NCBI GenBank assembly: GCA_009779855.1
Contig: WRBC01000002.1
Span: forward strand, 62,001 to 126,000
Direction: 5' to 3'
DNA length: 64,000 bases
From: Coriobacteriia bacterium
GTDB lineage: Bacteria; Actinomycetota; Coriobacteriia; WRKU01; WQUG01
Part shown: positions 48,225 to 57,730 of the stretch, piece by piece
Position numbering within the stretch: position 1 is the stretch's first letter
How the letters are laid out: every line of letters starts with the position of its first letter
Position numbers and translations under genes: made by a program
The notes under the pieces: generated by a model
The model's input: the letters and a program-made list of their open reading frames with translations, nothing else
What the model was told of the DNA's origin: nothing
The model's database searches: none

Positions 48225-49678
48225 TCAAGAACCTTGTAGGTGCCCAAGCACTTACCTTCTGCTGCGGCACAGATGCGATCTTGAAGCCCGGCACGCGCTA
48301 GCAAGCCTTTAAACTGTCCGCCGTAAACAAAGAGCCCTGTTAGGTCTCGGTACTTGCGGACAGCTGGAAGCCCATCCTTCGGGGTGGGTTTTTTCATGGC
48401 AGGTAAGAAGAATCCACTTTCAAGATTGGGGGCACTGTACTGCTCAATATATTTTTGGGCAATGTGATCCTGGTTGACTACGCTGCTACGAATCAGGTCT
48501 TCCCACGCATCTTTACTGAGCTCTCTGCCAGCCCAAACCCCCTTTGATCCATAGCTATCTAAAGGCTTAATGATCCATACATCTTTGTTCTGGACAATTT
48601 CATCCAGCACAGGAAGTTCTGCAGATAGGCGGACTGTGTAGGGCACATGCGCCTGAACAAAGGTCACTTCTTCTTTGGTTAACAGGTCAAGTGTTTGTGG
48701 TAGATGTAATACTTCAAAGCTTAACTTTGTATGGGGAAGCTGTGTCCTGAAAGAACCAATCAAGGTGAATGCACCCGCGCGGTATGCATCCAGAAAGTCG
48801 GTGACTTGTTCGTAATGCTTCATTATGTCCCCGGTAACAGCACGGCGATAAAGGGCATCAACACACATGCCACTAGGGGTTCTTAGCAGGGGTTCACTTT
48901 TCGAATCTGCTTCAAAGCGTAAATCGCGAATGTCGCAAACCTCTACTTGAAGTCCTCGTGCTTCAAAGTGCTTAGCAAAGCGCTCAATTTCTACAGGAGT
49001 AGAGATGTCCATGAAGTCTGATATTACGACATTAGGCTTAGCAGGAAGAAGTCTGGTGGGGCGCACACCTTGTGCCCCCTGGCGATTGTTGATGTTGTTC
49101 TTTGCATTTTGTACAGAATCAGCGTAGATATCAAGGAACGTGTCCACCCATGAATCAAAAAGTTCAAAACCCTCTAAGGTAAAACCTTCGTGGGCTAGCT
49201 TTGCTGAAAAGGCTTCAAAGCTGGGGGTAAGTGCGAGGGCATTAGTGGCTTCACGATCTTCATTCATAGCGCTGCTACCATCAGTGTTGAACTCACAGAA
49301 CTTGAAGTCTCCACTGTCTTCGTCGTAGAAAATGTCAATGCGGATAAGGGGGATTGCGCTAGAGTATCCTGGGTCAAGCAAGATAAGGTCTTCTAGTTCT
49401 TTTGGAAAATCAAAGTGGGTGCGGTATTCAGGATCATCAAGGTAGGCTTTGACGATTTTCTCAAGTATACCCAGTGTCGTGGTCGCAATCTGTTGGAAAT
49501 GGGTGCGTTCACGGGCGGTATAAAGTTTTGGTACGTAAAGGAAGTCAGCAACTTCGTCTTTGTAGATGGCCTCAGAGTAGCACATGTAGTGTGCAGCAGA
49601 TTCGCGTCCAATTTGGTCTAACTCTGGAAGATTCTCGATAATCTTTAGGTATTCGTTGCGCAATTCTGTTGTGTTCAT
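48221..49678 (-). CDS. ATP-grasp ligase of the glutathionylspermidine-synthase-like type
   Basis: A 485-residue protein whose end overlaps divIVA by 4 bp on the opposite strand. The middle has the pre-ATP-grasp substrate segment FKFCEFNTDGSSAMNEDREATNAL (about residues 127-150). The C-terminal half has an ATP-grasp nucleotide loop DVWIIKPLDSYGSKGVWAG (about 359-377) and IAQKYIEQYSAP with an acidic metal ligand. This differs from ordinary GshB. The start overlaps the stop of the upstream gamma-glutamylcysteine synthetase (ATGA), so both are translated together. It is likely to extend gamma-glutamylcysteine with an amino acid or amine; the acceptor is unknown. Confidence 0.75.
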   Translation of the reverse strand: MNTTELRNEYLKIIENLPELDQIGRESAAHYMCYSEAIYKDEVADFLYVPKLYTARERTHFQQIATTTLGILEKIVKAYLDDPEYRTHFDFPKELEDLILLDPGYSSAIPLIRIDIFYDEDSGDFKFCEFNTDGSSAMNEDREATNALALTPSFEAFSAKLAHEGFTLEGFELFDSWVDTFLDIYADSVQNAKNNINNRQGAQGVRPTRLLPAKPNVVISDFMDISTPVEIERFAKHFEARGLQVEVCDIRDLRFEADSKSEPLLRTPSGMCVDALYRRAVTGDIMKHYEQVTDFLDAYRAGAFTLIGSFRTQLPHTKLSFEVLHLPQTLDLLTKEEVTFVQAHVPYTVRLSAELPVLDEIVQNKDVWIIKPLDSYGSKGVWAGRELSKDAWEDLIRSSVVNQDHIAQKYIEQYSAPNLESGFFLPAMKKPTPKDGLPAVRKYRDLTGLFVYGGQFKGLLARAGLQDRICAAAEGKCLGTYKVLD

Positions 49679-50991
49679 GAGCTTCCTTTTGCAAGAGTGG
49701 TTTTGGCTGCTATTAGTGGCTCGAATACGTCTAGATAAGCCTCCTCTTCTGGCGAGAGTCTTTGTAGTCCGCGGCGGGCACGGTAAAGCAGGTCTTGCAG
49801 GGCTAACTGAACGCTTCCCTCGTAATAATCCCCTACTGAGGCTTCATAACCATCACGAATAAGTGCACACTTGATTGTAGGAACGCTCTCCTCATTGAAG
49901 TGCACAAAACGTTCATTTAGTTCTGTTAGATTGCGCTCATCGTAAAAGAGCCCCTTGATTAGGGCTACATAGGCCAGTGCGTAGGGGAAAGGTATGCTGT
50001 CTGCACAGCGGATCTCAACATAATTACGTAGTCGTACATCGAAGAAAAGCATGGATAAAATATGCTCAATATCACTGTAGGCTAAGTGATTCATGTCGTA
50101 GCAGTCAGCAGCACCCTTTTGGCCTGCATAGCTGACCTTACCATCCTTATCGAAAAGTATGATGGGTGCGGTAAGGGCGGTTTGTGCGTAGGCAGCAAAG
50201 TCATAACCAGTGCGAAAAAGTCCTGGTGGAATCATGCTGCGAGCAGGGTCAACATCGTTCCAGATTGCTGTACGCTTCAGATAGTCCCTTACGGGGGCAC
50301 CCTCGAAGGTGGGTGAATTGTCTGTTAATAATGAGAAAAGAGGGGTTAGGGCGGCAGCAACGCGCATCTTGATGATGGCGTCAGCTTCATTATTGTAATC
50401 AATGGTTACCTGGGTCGAGGCTGTTCCGCGCATCATGTTAATTCCGTGCTTGCCTGTGCCTTTAAAGTGCTGGTCCATCATGTTATAGCGCTCTTTAGGT
50501 AGTAGTGTAATATCAGAAACCATCGTGTGTGGTTGGTAGCCAATAGTAAGTGGCCTATATCCCATCTGTTGGGTAACAGTAAGCAATTCGTCTTGATACT
50601 GCTTCCAGGCATCACTTAAATCTTGCAGTTTCCAGAAGGGCATAGAGCTAAATTCGAACTGTGATCCTGGCTCTAGTGTGATCGTGGCGTCTTTGCGGAC
50701 TAACCCTAATAAAGGGCTAGAAGGGTTGGTTTTGTCTGCGCGAATTTCCTTTGCATAAAGAGGGGAGAGGCGTTCCAGTATTCCCGTGATTCCTTTTGAT
50801 CCTGTAAAAGGAACAGTGCGATTGTCAACATCAACAATAATCTGCTCTAGTTCGAATCCTATACGGCTATTTCCGCAGGTTTTAGCACCCGCGGTGAAGT
50901 ATTCCTTAAGTGCCGTAATGCCTGATGCGAGGTCTATTGCATTAAGCGCGGGCTCATCTTCAGTTTTGTGTGTTGGATTATGTGTAAGCAT
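49675..50991 (-). CDS. gshA: Glutamate--cysteine ligase, GCS2/plant-type
   Basis: A 438-residue member of the GCS2 (plant/EgtA-like) family that joins glutamate and cysteine. Visible: RIGFELEQIIVDVDNRT (substrate and metal Glu, about residue 44), ATITLEPGSQFEFSS (about 103), MMRGTASTQVTIDYNNEADA (about 190-209), and YVEIRCADSIPFPYALAYV. It is the first gene of a two-gene minus-strand operon with an ATP-grasp ligase. EgtA would also catalyse this reaction, but no egtB or egtD genes are seen here. Confidence 0.88.
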   Translation of the reverse strand: MLTHNPTHKTEDEPALNAIDLASGITALKEYFTAGAKTCGNSRIGFELEQIIVDVDNRTVPFTGSKGITGILERLSPLYAKEIRADKTNPSSPLLGLVRKDATITLEPGSQFEFSSMPFWKLQDLSDAWKQYQDELLTVTQQMGYRPLTIGYQPHTMVSDITLLPKERYNMMDQHFKGTGKHGINMMRGTASTQVTIDYNNEADAIIKMRVAAALTPLFSLLTDNSPTFEGAPVRDYLKRTAIWNDVDPARSMIPPGLFRTGYDFAAYAQTALTAPIILFDKDGKVSYAGQKGAADCYDMNHLAYSDIEHILSMLFFDVRLRNYVEIRCADSIPFPYALAYVALIKGLFYDERNLTELNERFVHFNEESVPTIKCALIRDGYEASVGDYYEGSVQLALQDLLYRARRGLQRLSPEEEAYLDVFEPLIAAKTTLAKGSS

Positions 50992-51107
50992 AACTTTATT
51001 TTATAGCATTTTTGCTTAGCTTTTATAGGGTATTATATTTCTGTCTAAGAGATAAGAGGATTTAGACGAATTTAAGCGTATGCGCGAATCGAAAGTGAGG
51101 AATGTTT

Positions 51108-51617
51108 ATGGAACAGGCAGGACAAGTACTGGCACTGGGGACAATGGATGCAGGTGTCATGGCAGGCTTTGGCATGATGCATGGCTCGATGCTCTCTATT
51201 GCAGCTATTTTGCAAATTGTGGGTATGGCTCTTGTTTTCAGAAAAGCTGATGAAGGCTGGTGGAAGGCGATTATCCCTATCTATGATATCTATATACAGG
51301 CAAAAATAGGGAAGGCGCCTCTGTCATGGTTCTGGATTGTGCTTGCAGCAATTGTCGGTGGAACTTTCCTTTCAATTGTTGGGGCCGTAATTGCTGGTGC
51401 TGTGAGCCCAGGTATTTTTGGACTGCTTGTAATGTTTGTCGGTATTGTTGTGATACTTGTAGGGGCAGCCTTCTCTATTATGATTTCATACAGACTGGTT
51501 CTTGCCTTTGGAAAAGGCGTAGGTTTTCTCATTGGCCTTATCTTTTTACCGACAATTTTTTGGTTAATTCTTGGTCTAGACAGTTCAGAATATCAGCCGG
51601 CTGAAACATCTGCGTAG
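51108..51617 (+). CDS. DUF5684-like small membrane protein
   Basis: A protein of about 169 residues with four to five membrane helices (about 25-45, 70-95, 98-125 and 130-155). The motif FRKADEGWWKAIIPIYDIYIQAKIG and the end LPTIFWLILGLDSSEY are characteristic of the DUF5684 family, whose function is unknown. ATG 51108 is preferred because GTGAGG lies 7 nt upstream; the in-frame ATG at 51102 is too close to that site. Confidence 0.75.
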   Translation: MEQAGQVLALGTMDAGVMAGFGMMHGSMLSIAAILQIVGMALVFRKADEGWWKAIIPIYDIYIQAKIGKAPLSWFWIVLAAIVGGTFLSIVGAVIAGAVSPGIFGLLVMFVGIVVILVGAAFSIMISYRLVLAFGKGVGFLIGLIFLPTIFWLILGLDSSEYQPAETSA

Positions 51618-51644
51618 ACGTTATACGACAAGGATGCAAAACAA

Positions 51645-51677
51645 AGAGGGCTGGCAGCGTGAATGCTAGCCCTCTTC
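51645..51677 (+). terminator. Intrinsic terminator after the DUF5684-like gene
   Basis: A 12-bp stem (AGAGGGCTGGCA with TGCTAGCCCTCT, one G-U pair) around a 7-nt loop, followed by TCTTGTAT. Confidence 0.8.
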
Positions 51678-51801
51678 TTGTATGCTGACCCATTCCTTGT
51701 ATAGGGCTGTGCTAAAATTCTATGCTTGTAGACTACTGCTAAAGTGCAGTGCACTTAGGTATACTTTCGACTTAGAAATACACTAATAAAGGGAGCATCT
51801 T

Positions 51802-54792
51802 TTGACCAATTATAAAGATACGATGAATCTGCCAAAGACTGAATTTCCCATGCGTGCTAACTTAAGTCAGCGCGAACCGGTATGGGTGGACTTTTGGCAG
51901 GAGAAAGATATTCATCAGCGTGCCGTTCAAGCACGTAAGGCGCAGGACGCACCTCCCTTTATTTTGCATGATGGCCCTCCGTATGCGAATGGACATATTC
52001 ACATGGGGACGGCTTACAATAAAATCTTTAAGGATCTTATCGTTAAGTATAAAACTATGCGCGGTTACTACAGTCCTTATGTGCCAGGCTGGGACTGCCA
52101 CGGACAACCCATTGAACATAAAGTAGAGCAAGATTTAGGTCCAAAGCGCATGGCGACTATTACAAAACCAGAATTGCGTGAGCTTTGCCGTGATTATGCG
52201 CTGAGATGGGTGGACGTTCAGCGCAGTGAATTTAAGCGCCTTGGTGTCTTGGGCGACTGGGATAATCCTTATCTGACCCTAAATCACGACTATGAAGCAG
52301 GAAATGTTGAAGTATTTAAAAAGCTTTTCTTAGATGGCGTGGTCTACCGCGGACGCAAGGCAATCCATTGGTGCATGCGTTGCCATACAGCACTTGCAGA
52401 GGCAGAGATTGAATACGGGGATGTGACCAGTCCTTCACTCTATGCAGCCTTTAAGATGAATGCCCTGCCGCAAGCATGGAAAGAGGCGGCTCGACAGGAC
52501 GGGCAATCTGCGCCTGAGGCATCGCTGGTTATCTGGACGACGACCCCTTGGACACTGCCTTCAAACGTGGCGGTGACTTTGTCTGCCGATGCTGCTTATG
52601 TAGCACTACGTGCGGCAGAGGGTAAGCTGCTTATTCTGGCAAGGGAGCGCGCAGAAGCTATTGCAGAAGTGCTTGAACTTGATGCAGGCAGCATTGACTA
52701 CTTGAAGGATGCGCATGGCAAGGTAATTGAGGTTCTAGGGTCAGAGCTTGCTGACTTTACCTATCAACGACCTGTTTCTGAAACACATCCCGACTTGGCA
52801 GGTCGCATCGTTTTAGGTGAACATGTGGAACTAACCACGGGTACCGGTGCTGTTCACACTGCTACAGGCCATGGTCATGAAGATTACTTAATGGGACAAA
52901 AGTGGGGACTTGAGACCATTATGCCCGTTAAGGAAAATGGTGTTTTTGACCAAAACGCAGGCCCCTTTGAAGGAATGCATATTTATAAGGCTAACCCTAA
53001 GATTATTGAGTATCTTGAAGATAAGGGTACCCTTCTTGCGTCTAGCACCATTGATCACTCTTATCCCCATTGCTGGAGGTGTAAAAAGCCTGTCATTTTC
53101 CGCGCGACAGAACAGTGGTTTGTATCGATGGATCACCCAGGTCTTGCTGTGGACTCAGATGAGGCGGGTACGGACAAGGTGAATACGGGTGCTAGAAAAC
53201 AAGGCTTGCGCGACGGAGCATTAGCAAAAACAGATAGTTTTCGCTGGATTCCAGGTGTGAGTAGAAATCGCATGTCAGCCATGATTGAAGGCAGGCCTGA
53301 TTGGTGCATTTCCCGTCAGCGCTCGTGGGGGGTTCCTATTCCAGCACATCGCTGTGAACCTTGTGGCGAGGTTGTGGCAAATGAAGCAACACTTGATGCG
53401 ATTATTTATTTGTTCAGAACACAGGGCGCAGATGCTTGGTTTACCACTGATCCTGCAGAGTATTTGCCTGCAGGAACAGCCTGCGAAAAATGCGGAAGCG
53501 CAGACCTTAGGCCAGAGAACGACATCGTTGATGTTTGGTGGGAGTCAGGTGTTTCACACACTTCTGTGCTTGAGGCACGCCCTGAATTGCAGCGTCCTGC
53601 ACAGATGTACATAGAGGGTACAGACCAGCATCGTGGTTGGTTCCAGTCTGCTTACTTGACCAGTATTGGCGCCTATGGTGAAGCACCTTGGGAAAATTTG
53701 CTGACGCATGGTTTTACCGTAGACGGTGAAGGTCGCAAAATGAGTAAGTCAATCGGGAATGTAATTTCCCCCATCGATGTCACAGATAAACTAGGCGCTG
53801 ATATCATTCGCCTATGGGTAGCGACCACCGATTTTAGTGGAGATGTGGGAGTATCTGATGAGATTTTGTCTCGCGTTAGTGATTCCTACAGACGCGTGCG
53901 CAATAGCTTGCGCTTTTTGCTAGGAAATACCTACGACTTCAATCCTGCAGTTGATGCACTGCCACATCGTGATTTGCTGCAAACTGACAAGTACTGGATG
54001 ATTCGTCTGGCACAGCTACACAAAGCAGTGACTACCTATAATGATGATTGGAAGTTCTATCTGGCCCAGCGCGAAGCCCTAGATTTTCTAGGAGAATTCT
54101 CTGCGCTTTACATTGATGTACTGAAAGATCGCCTTTATTCTGATTTGGCAGATTCTCGCGAACGTCGCAGTGCCCAAACGGTACTTGCTGCTGCGCTGAA
54201 TCTGCTGGTAAAGGTCTTTGCTCCTGTTTTAGCGTTTACTTGCGAAGAAACCTGGAGCTTTATGGCAGACGAATGGAAGCGTGATGCTGCGGGTAATGTG
54301 GTGGAGAGCGTCCATCTTTGTGACTGGCCAGAATTTGAGCTAGATTTGTGTGATGAAGAGGTTGCTACACAAGTCACTGCTTTTGAGCGCGTACTGGAAG
54401 TACGTGAGGTCGCCACAAAGGCACTTGAGGCCGCTCGCAATGCAGGATTGGTAGGTAAGAGTCAAGAAGCTGTTATTACCATCAAGGCGCCTGCAGAAAC
54501 TTTGAGTACACTTCGTGCGATTGAGCTGGGATTGCTTGAAGAGGTATTTATTGTGGCAGCAGTCAACTTAGAAGAGGTCGATTCTAGCGTGCTTGCTGCT
54601 TCTGCAGGTGCTAATCAAATGGAGGGCAGTGGCGTGACTCAGGCCAGTCCGGTTGCAATAGTACTTGTCGACAAAACTGATCTTGAAAAGTGTCCACGTT
54701 GCTGGAACTACCGTGAGTTAAGAACTGATTCTGCTTATCCAGAAGTCTGTGCACGCTGCGCAGCTGTGCTGACCCAATTGGCTCTGAACTAG
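51802..54792 (+). CDS. ileS: Isoleucine--tRNA ligase
   Basis: Class Ia synthetase, 996 residues, normal for the cytosolic bacterial IleRS with a C-terminal zinc domain. HIGH motif GPPYANGHIHMGTAYNK (about residue 58), editing-domain WTTTPWTLPSNVA (about 246), KMSKS loop GEGRKMSKSIGNV (about 644) and zinc Cys set CPRCWNYRE with CARC near the C-terminus. TTG start at 51802 with AAGGGAG 7-8 nt upstream. The upstream 120 bp are too short for a T-box. lspA and rluD follow closely. Confidence 0.97.
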   Translation: MTNYKDTMNLPKTEFPMRANLSQREPVWVDFWQEKDIHQRAVQARKAQDAPPFILHDGPPYANGHIHMGTAYNKIFKDLIVKYKTMRGYYSPYVPGWDCHGQPIEHKVEQDLGPKRMATITKPELRELCRDYALRWVDVQRSEFKRLGVLGDWDNPYLTLNHDYEAGNVEVFKKLFLDGVVYRGRKAIHWCMRCHTALAEAEIEYGDVTSPSLYAAFKMNALPQAWKEAARQDGQSAPEASLVIWTTTPWTLPSNVAVTLSADAAYVALRAAEGKLLILARERAEAIAEVLELDAGSIDYLKDAHGKVIEVLGSELADFTYQRPVSETHPDLAGRIVLGEHVELTTGTGAVHTATGHGHEDYLMGQKWGLETIMPVKENGVFDQNAGPFEGMHIYKANPKIIEYLEDKGTLLASSTIDHSYPHCWRCKKPVIFRATEQWFVSMDHPGLAVDSDEAGTDKVNTGARKQGLRDGALAKTDSFRWIPGVSRNRMSAMIEGRPDWCISRQRSWGVPIPAHRCEPCGEVVANEATLDAIIYLFRTQGADAWFTTDPAEYLPAGTACEKCGSADLRPENDIVDVWWESGVSHTSVLEARPELQRPAQMYIEGTDQHRGWFQSAYLTSIGAYGEAPWENLLTHGFTVDGEGRKMSKSIGNVISPIDVTDKLGADIIRLWVATTDFSGDVGVSDEILSRVSDSYRRVRNSLRFLLGNTYDFNPAVDALPHRDLLQTDKYWMIRLAQLHKAVTTYNDDWKFYLAQREALDFLGEFSALYIDVLKDRLYSDLADSRERRSAQTVLAAALNLLVKVFAPVLAFTCEETWSFMADEWKRDAAGNVVESVHLCDWPEFELDLCDEEVATQVTAFERVLEVREVATKALEAARNAGLVGKSQEAVITIKAPAETLSTLRAIELGLLEEVFIVAAVNLEEVDSSVLAASAGANQMEGSGVTQASPVAIVLVDKTDLEKCPRCWNYRELRTDSAYPEVCARCAAVLTQLALN

Positions 54793-54801
54793 GACAGTTA
54801 C

Positions 54802-55485
54802 TTGCTAGATCAGCCCAGAAAAATGTTCCAAGCGGTAGTAGTATTTTGGCTACTGCTTGACTTCATGACAAAGCAGGTTGTAGTTCAGTTCATGGATTTA
54901 CGTGAAAGCATTCCCTTATGGGAGGGTGTTTTCCATCTGACCTCTGTGCGCAATTCTGGGGCAGCATTTTCTTTGATGGAAGGGCAATTTTGGGTCTTTT
55001 ATTTGGCGATGGCCTTGCTGGCTCTTATAGTCGCTTGGTATTGGGTGTCGGAAAGACCGAGGCACTGGATGCCTGTGCTCGGAACAGCTCTGGTGATGGC
55101 GGGTGCTCTAGGCAATACTGCTGATCGCCTGGCTACGGGTGCTGTTGTTGATATGTTCGATTTTAGGCTAATTAACTTTGCCATATTCAATGTTGCTGAT
55201 GTGGGTATTACAGTCGGTAGCATCCTTTTTGTGGTTTGGCTAGTCTTCCTGTCAGAGGAAGTCAAGTGGGGTGAAATCTTCGGTCGGAGAAAGGCAGCCC
55301 CTAACGAAATAGTGCCCGCAATGGCAGGAGCCACTGATATTTCGGTTGTCGCGACAGAAAAGGCAGATGCTGCAGAGGCAGCAGCAATAAAAGAAGCTCT
55401 TCCCCGTCTTAGTTTATGGGAGCGCCTCGAATTGAAGCTGCAAAAATGGGAAGCAGATATTGAACACGAAGAGGGTCATGGCTGA
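54802..55485 (+). CDS. lspA: Lipoprotein signal peptidase with C-terminal extension
   Basis: Cleaves lipoprotein signal peptides after lipidation. The catalytic Asp pair is in NTADRLATGAVVDMFDF (about residue 110-127) and FNVADVGITVG (about 131-141); four membrane helices lie in residues 1-155. An extra cytoplasmic tail of about 70 charged residues, absent from most LspA, occupies the C-terminus. TTG start at 54802 with AGGA 7 nt upstream. The last 8 bp overlap the rluD start. Confidence 0.93.
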   Translation: MLDQPRKMFQAVVVFWLLLDFMTKQVVVQFMDLRESIPLWEGVFHLTSVRNSGAAFSLMEGQFWVFYLAMALLALIVAWYWVSERPRHWMPVLGTALVMAGALGNTADRLATGAVVDMFDFRLINFAIFNVADVGITVGSILFVVWLVFLSEEVKWGEIFGRRKAAPNEIVPAMAGATDISVVATEKADAAEAAAIKEALPRLSLWERLELKLQKWEADIEHEEGHG

Positions 55486-56458
55486 TTCCAATATAACTAA
55501 CCTTGAGCATGTGATAGATCGCGTAATCGAGCATACGGTAGGCGAAGAAGATGCAGGGACACGTCTTGATGTTTTTATGGGGTCATTGCCTGACATTGAG
55601 ACACGTTCGCGTGCCGCACGCTACATCGACGAAAAGCTGGTAACTGTTGACGGAGAGCTGCGGACAAAGAAGCACCTTGTTGTAGCAGGTGAGCGCGTCA
55701 GTATTTCTATTCCGCCCCCACGCGTAACGACACTTGAGCCCGAATTTATCCCCCTTGATATTCGCTATGAAGATGACGAGATCATCGTATTGTCAAAGGA
55801 AACAGGAATGGTGGTTCATCCTGCCCCAGGCCACAGAACAGGAACTTTGGTAAATGCTCTTTTAGCGCATTCGATGGAACTAGGTAAATTGCAAGGCACT
55901 GAACGTCCCGGCATAGTACATCGTCTAGATATGGATACCTCGGGACTCATGGTGGTAGCAAAAAGTGACCGTGCACAGCAACGCTTGCAAGATGCTATTC
56001 GTGCCCGAGTAATCGACAGGCGCTATCTTGCTTTAGTGCACGGATGGATTGCCCCAGAAACGGGCATTGTGGATGCCCCTATAGCGCGTGCACCTGGGGA
56101 CAAATTGCGCATGCGTGTACATGACGGTTCTAGGGCGAAGGAAGCTCAAACAACCTTTAAAGTATTAGAGCGCTTTGAGCCTGGTCGCTATGATGATGGA
56201 TTCACCCTTGTTGAATGCAAGCTATTTACGGGACGTACTCATCAAATTCGTGTACATATGCGCTATATTGGACACGCGATAGTGGGAGATCCGACGTATG
56301 GACGGGGCACTCTGCCAGCTAATCACTATTTGCAGAGGCAATTTTTGCACTCATACATCCTCGCTTTTACTCATCCCGTAACGGGCGAAGAAATGTTTTT
56401 TGAAGATGACCTACCAGAGGACTTGCAAAACGTAATCGACGAATTAAACCCTAGATAA
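55478..56458 (+). CDS. rluD: RluD-type 23S rRNA pseudouridine synthase
   Basis: A 326-residue enzyme with an N-terminal S4 domain (about 15-80) and the catalytic RluA/RluD core: IVHRLDMDTSGLMVVAKS (catalytic Asp near residue 150), RYLALVHGW, and the RTHQIRVHMRYIGHAIVGDPTYG segment. ATG 55478 overlaps lspA; an upstream in-frame TTG at 55460 would extend it by six residues. The lspA-rluD order is a common Gram-positive arrangement. Confidence 0.95.
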   Translation: MADSNITNLEHVIDRVIEHTVGEEDAGTRLDVFMGSLPDIETRSRAARYIDEKLVTVDGELRTKKHLVVAGERVSISIPPPRVTTLEPEFIPLDIRYEDDEIIVLSKETGMVVHPAPGHRTGTLVNALLAHSMELGKLQGTERPGIVHRLDMDTSGLMVVAKSDRAQQRLQDAIRARVIDRRYLALVHGWIAPETGIVDAPIARAPGDKLRMRVHDGSRAKEAQTTFKVLERFEPGRYDDGFTLVECKLFTGRTHQIRVHMRYIGHAIVGDPTYGRGTLPANHYLQRQFLHSYILAFTHPVTGEEMFFEDDLPEDLQNVIDELNPR

Positions 56459-56509
56459 TAAGTCGCTAATAGATCGAAAATAAGCCAAAATCACGAACAG
56501 GAGCCAACC

Positions 56510-57709
56510 ATGTCAGTAGAGCAACTACCTAGAACTATTTGGTGGGAAGACAATGCCGTCCATATGATTGACCAGACGCGTCTGCCCTTGCAGGGGGACG
56601 TACTAGTTTGCAACACCTACGAGGGTGTGATTATTGCCATCCAGACTCTTGCGGTGCGCGGGGCACCTGCAATCGGTGCTGCAGGCGCGTTGGGCGTTGC
56701 ATTGTGGGGGAGCACTGAGGGTATGCAGTTTGAGACTCTTGCTGATGAGTATCTGGTTGCAGCCCAATCTATTTGTGATGAATTGGCAGATGCTAGACCA
56801 ACTGCAGTAAATCTGTCGCGTGAAGTTAATCGACTGCGCGCTGTCATCGAAAAGGCTGCAGCGGAAGAGTTGAGTCCAGAAACTTTGAGTGAATTGCTTA
56901 TTGCAGAGGCTCATAAAGTTATGGAGGAAGATGAGGCGGCCAATAGAGCCTTAGGTGATTACGGTGCTGCGCTCTTTGATAGCCCGACAAAGTTTTTGAC
57001 GCACTGTAATGCGGGGTCGTTGGCAACAACCTTCTATGGCACTGCTCTAGGTGTTATTTATTCAGCACATACGCAAGGCAAGGTCGAGCATGTCTGGGTA
57101 GATGAGACGCGCCCTGTTAATCAGGGTGGTAGACTTACTGCCTGGGAATTGCTGTTTGCAGGTGTTCCTTCACAGCTAATCTGTGACAACATGGCAGCTT
57201 TCGTTATGGGGGAAGGGCTGGTTGACGCGATTGTCGTAGGGGCTGACCGCATCTGTGCAAATGGAGACACCGCCAATAAGATTGGAACTTACGGTCTGGC
57301 CATCATAGCAAAAGAACATGACATACCCTTCTATGTTGCTGCCCCCAGCACGACCTTTGACTTGGAGCTTACAGAAGGCAAGCAGATCGAAATTGAGGTG
57401 CGTGACCAACGTGAAATCGAAGGGATTACGGTTAGTGGAACCTTTGATGCACCTAGTCCAGAAATAAGTGCTGCCTTCGACAAAATGATAGCAGAGGGTC
57501 CTGCAGAAATGCCTTTGTCAAAGGGCCACCATATGACTATAGCGCGTAAGGGCGGAGGGTTTGCCTTTGATGCGTGGTTTAAGAATACTCCTACGCATGT
57601 ACAGTGCTTTAATCCTGCCTTTGATGTGACACCAGCAAAGTATGTTACTGCCTATATTACAGAGCGCGGTGTTATTACTGCAGGCGAGATCAAGGAGAAG
57701 ATGGCGTAG
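56510..57709 (+). CDS. mtnA: S-methyl-5-thioribose-1-phosphate isomerase
   Basis: Opens 5-methylthioribose 1-phosphate to the ribulose form in methionine or methylthioadenosine salvage. A 399-residue eIF2B-alpha/MtnA-fold protein. Motifs: VRGAPAIGAAGALGVA (about residue 51), LTHCNAGSLATTFYGTALGVI (active-site Cys, about 168), DETRPVNQGGRLTAWEL (about 201), and IVVGADRICANGDTANKIGTY (Asp, about 250). The C-terminus NPAFDVTPAKYVTAYITERGVI is typical. The length is slightly above the usual 340-360. No other mtn gene is adjacent. Confidence 0.93.
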   Translation: MSVEQLPRTIWWEDNAVHMIDQTRLPLQGDVLVCNTYEGVIIAIQTLAVRGAPAIGAAGALGVALWGSTEGMQFETLADEYLVAAQSICDELADARPTAVNLSREVNRLRAVIEKAAAEELSPETLSELLIAEAHKVMEEDEAANRALGDYGAALFDSPTKFLTHCNAGSLATTFYGTALGVIYSAHTQGKVEHVWVDETRPVNQGGRLTAWELLFAGVPSQLICDNMAAFVMGEGLVDAIVVGADRICANGDTANKIGTYGLAIIAKEHDIPFYVAAPSTTFDLELTEGKQIEIEVRDQREIEGITVSGTFDAPSPEISAAFDKMIAEGPAEMPLSKGHHMTIARKGGGFAFDAWFKNTPTHVQCFNPAFDVTPAKYVTAYITERGVITAGEIKEKMA

Positions 57710-57730
57710 CCTTTGGTGTTTCTAGCCCGG

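Noticed and set aside
51680-51801. T-box leader upstream of ileS
   Set aside because: The space between the preceding terminator and the TTG start is only about 120 bp and shows no AGGGTGGnACCGCG-type antiterminator motif.
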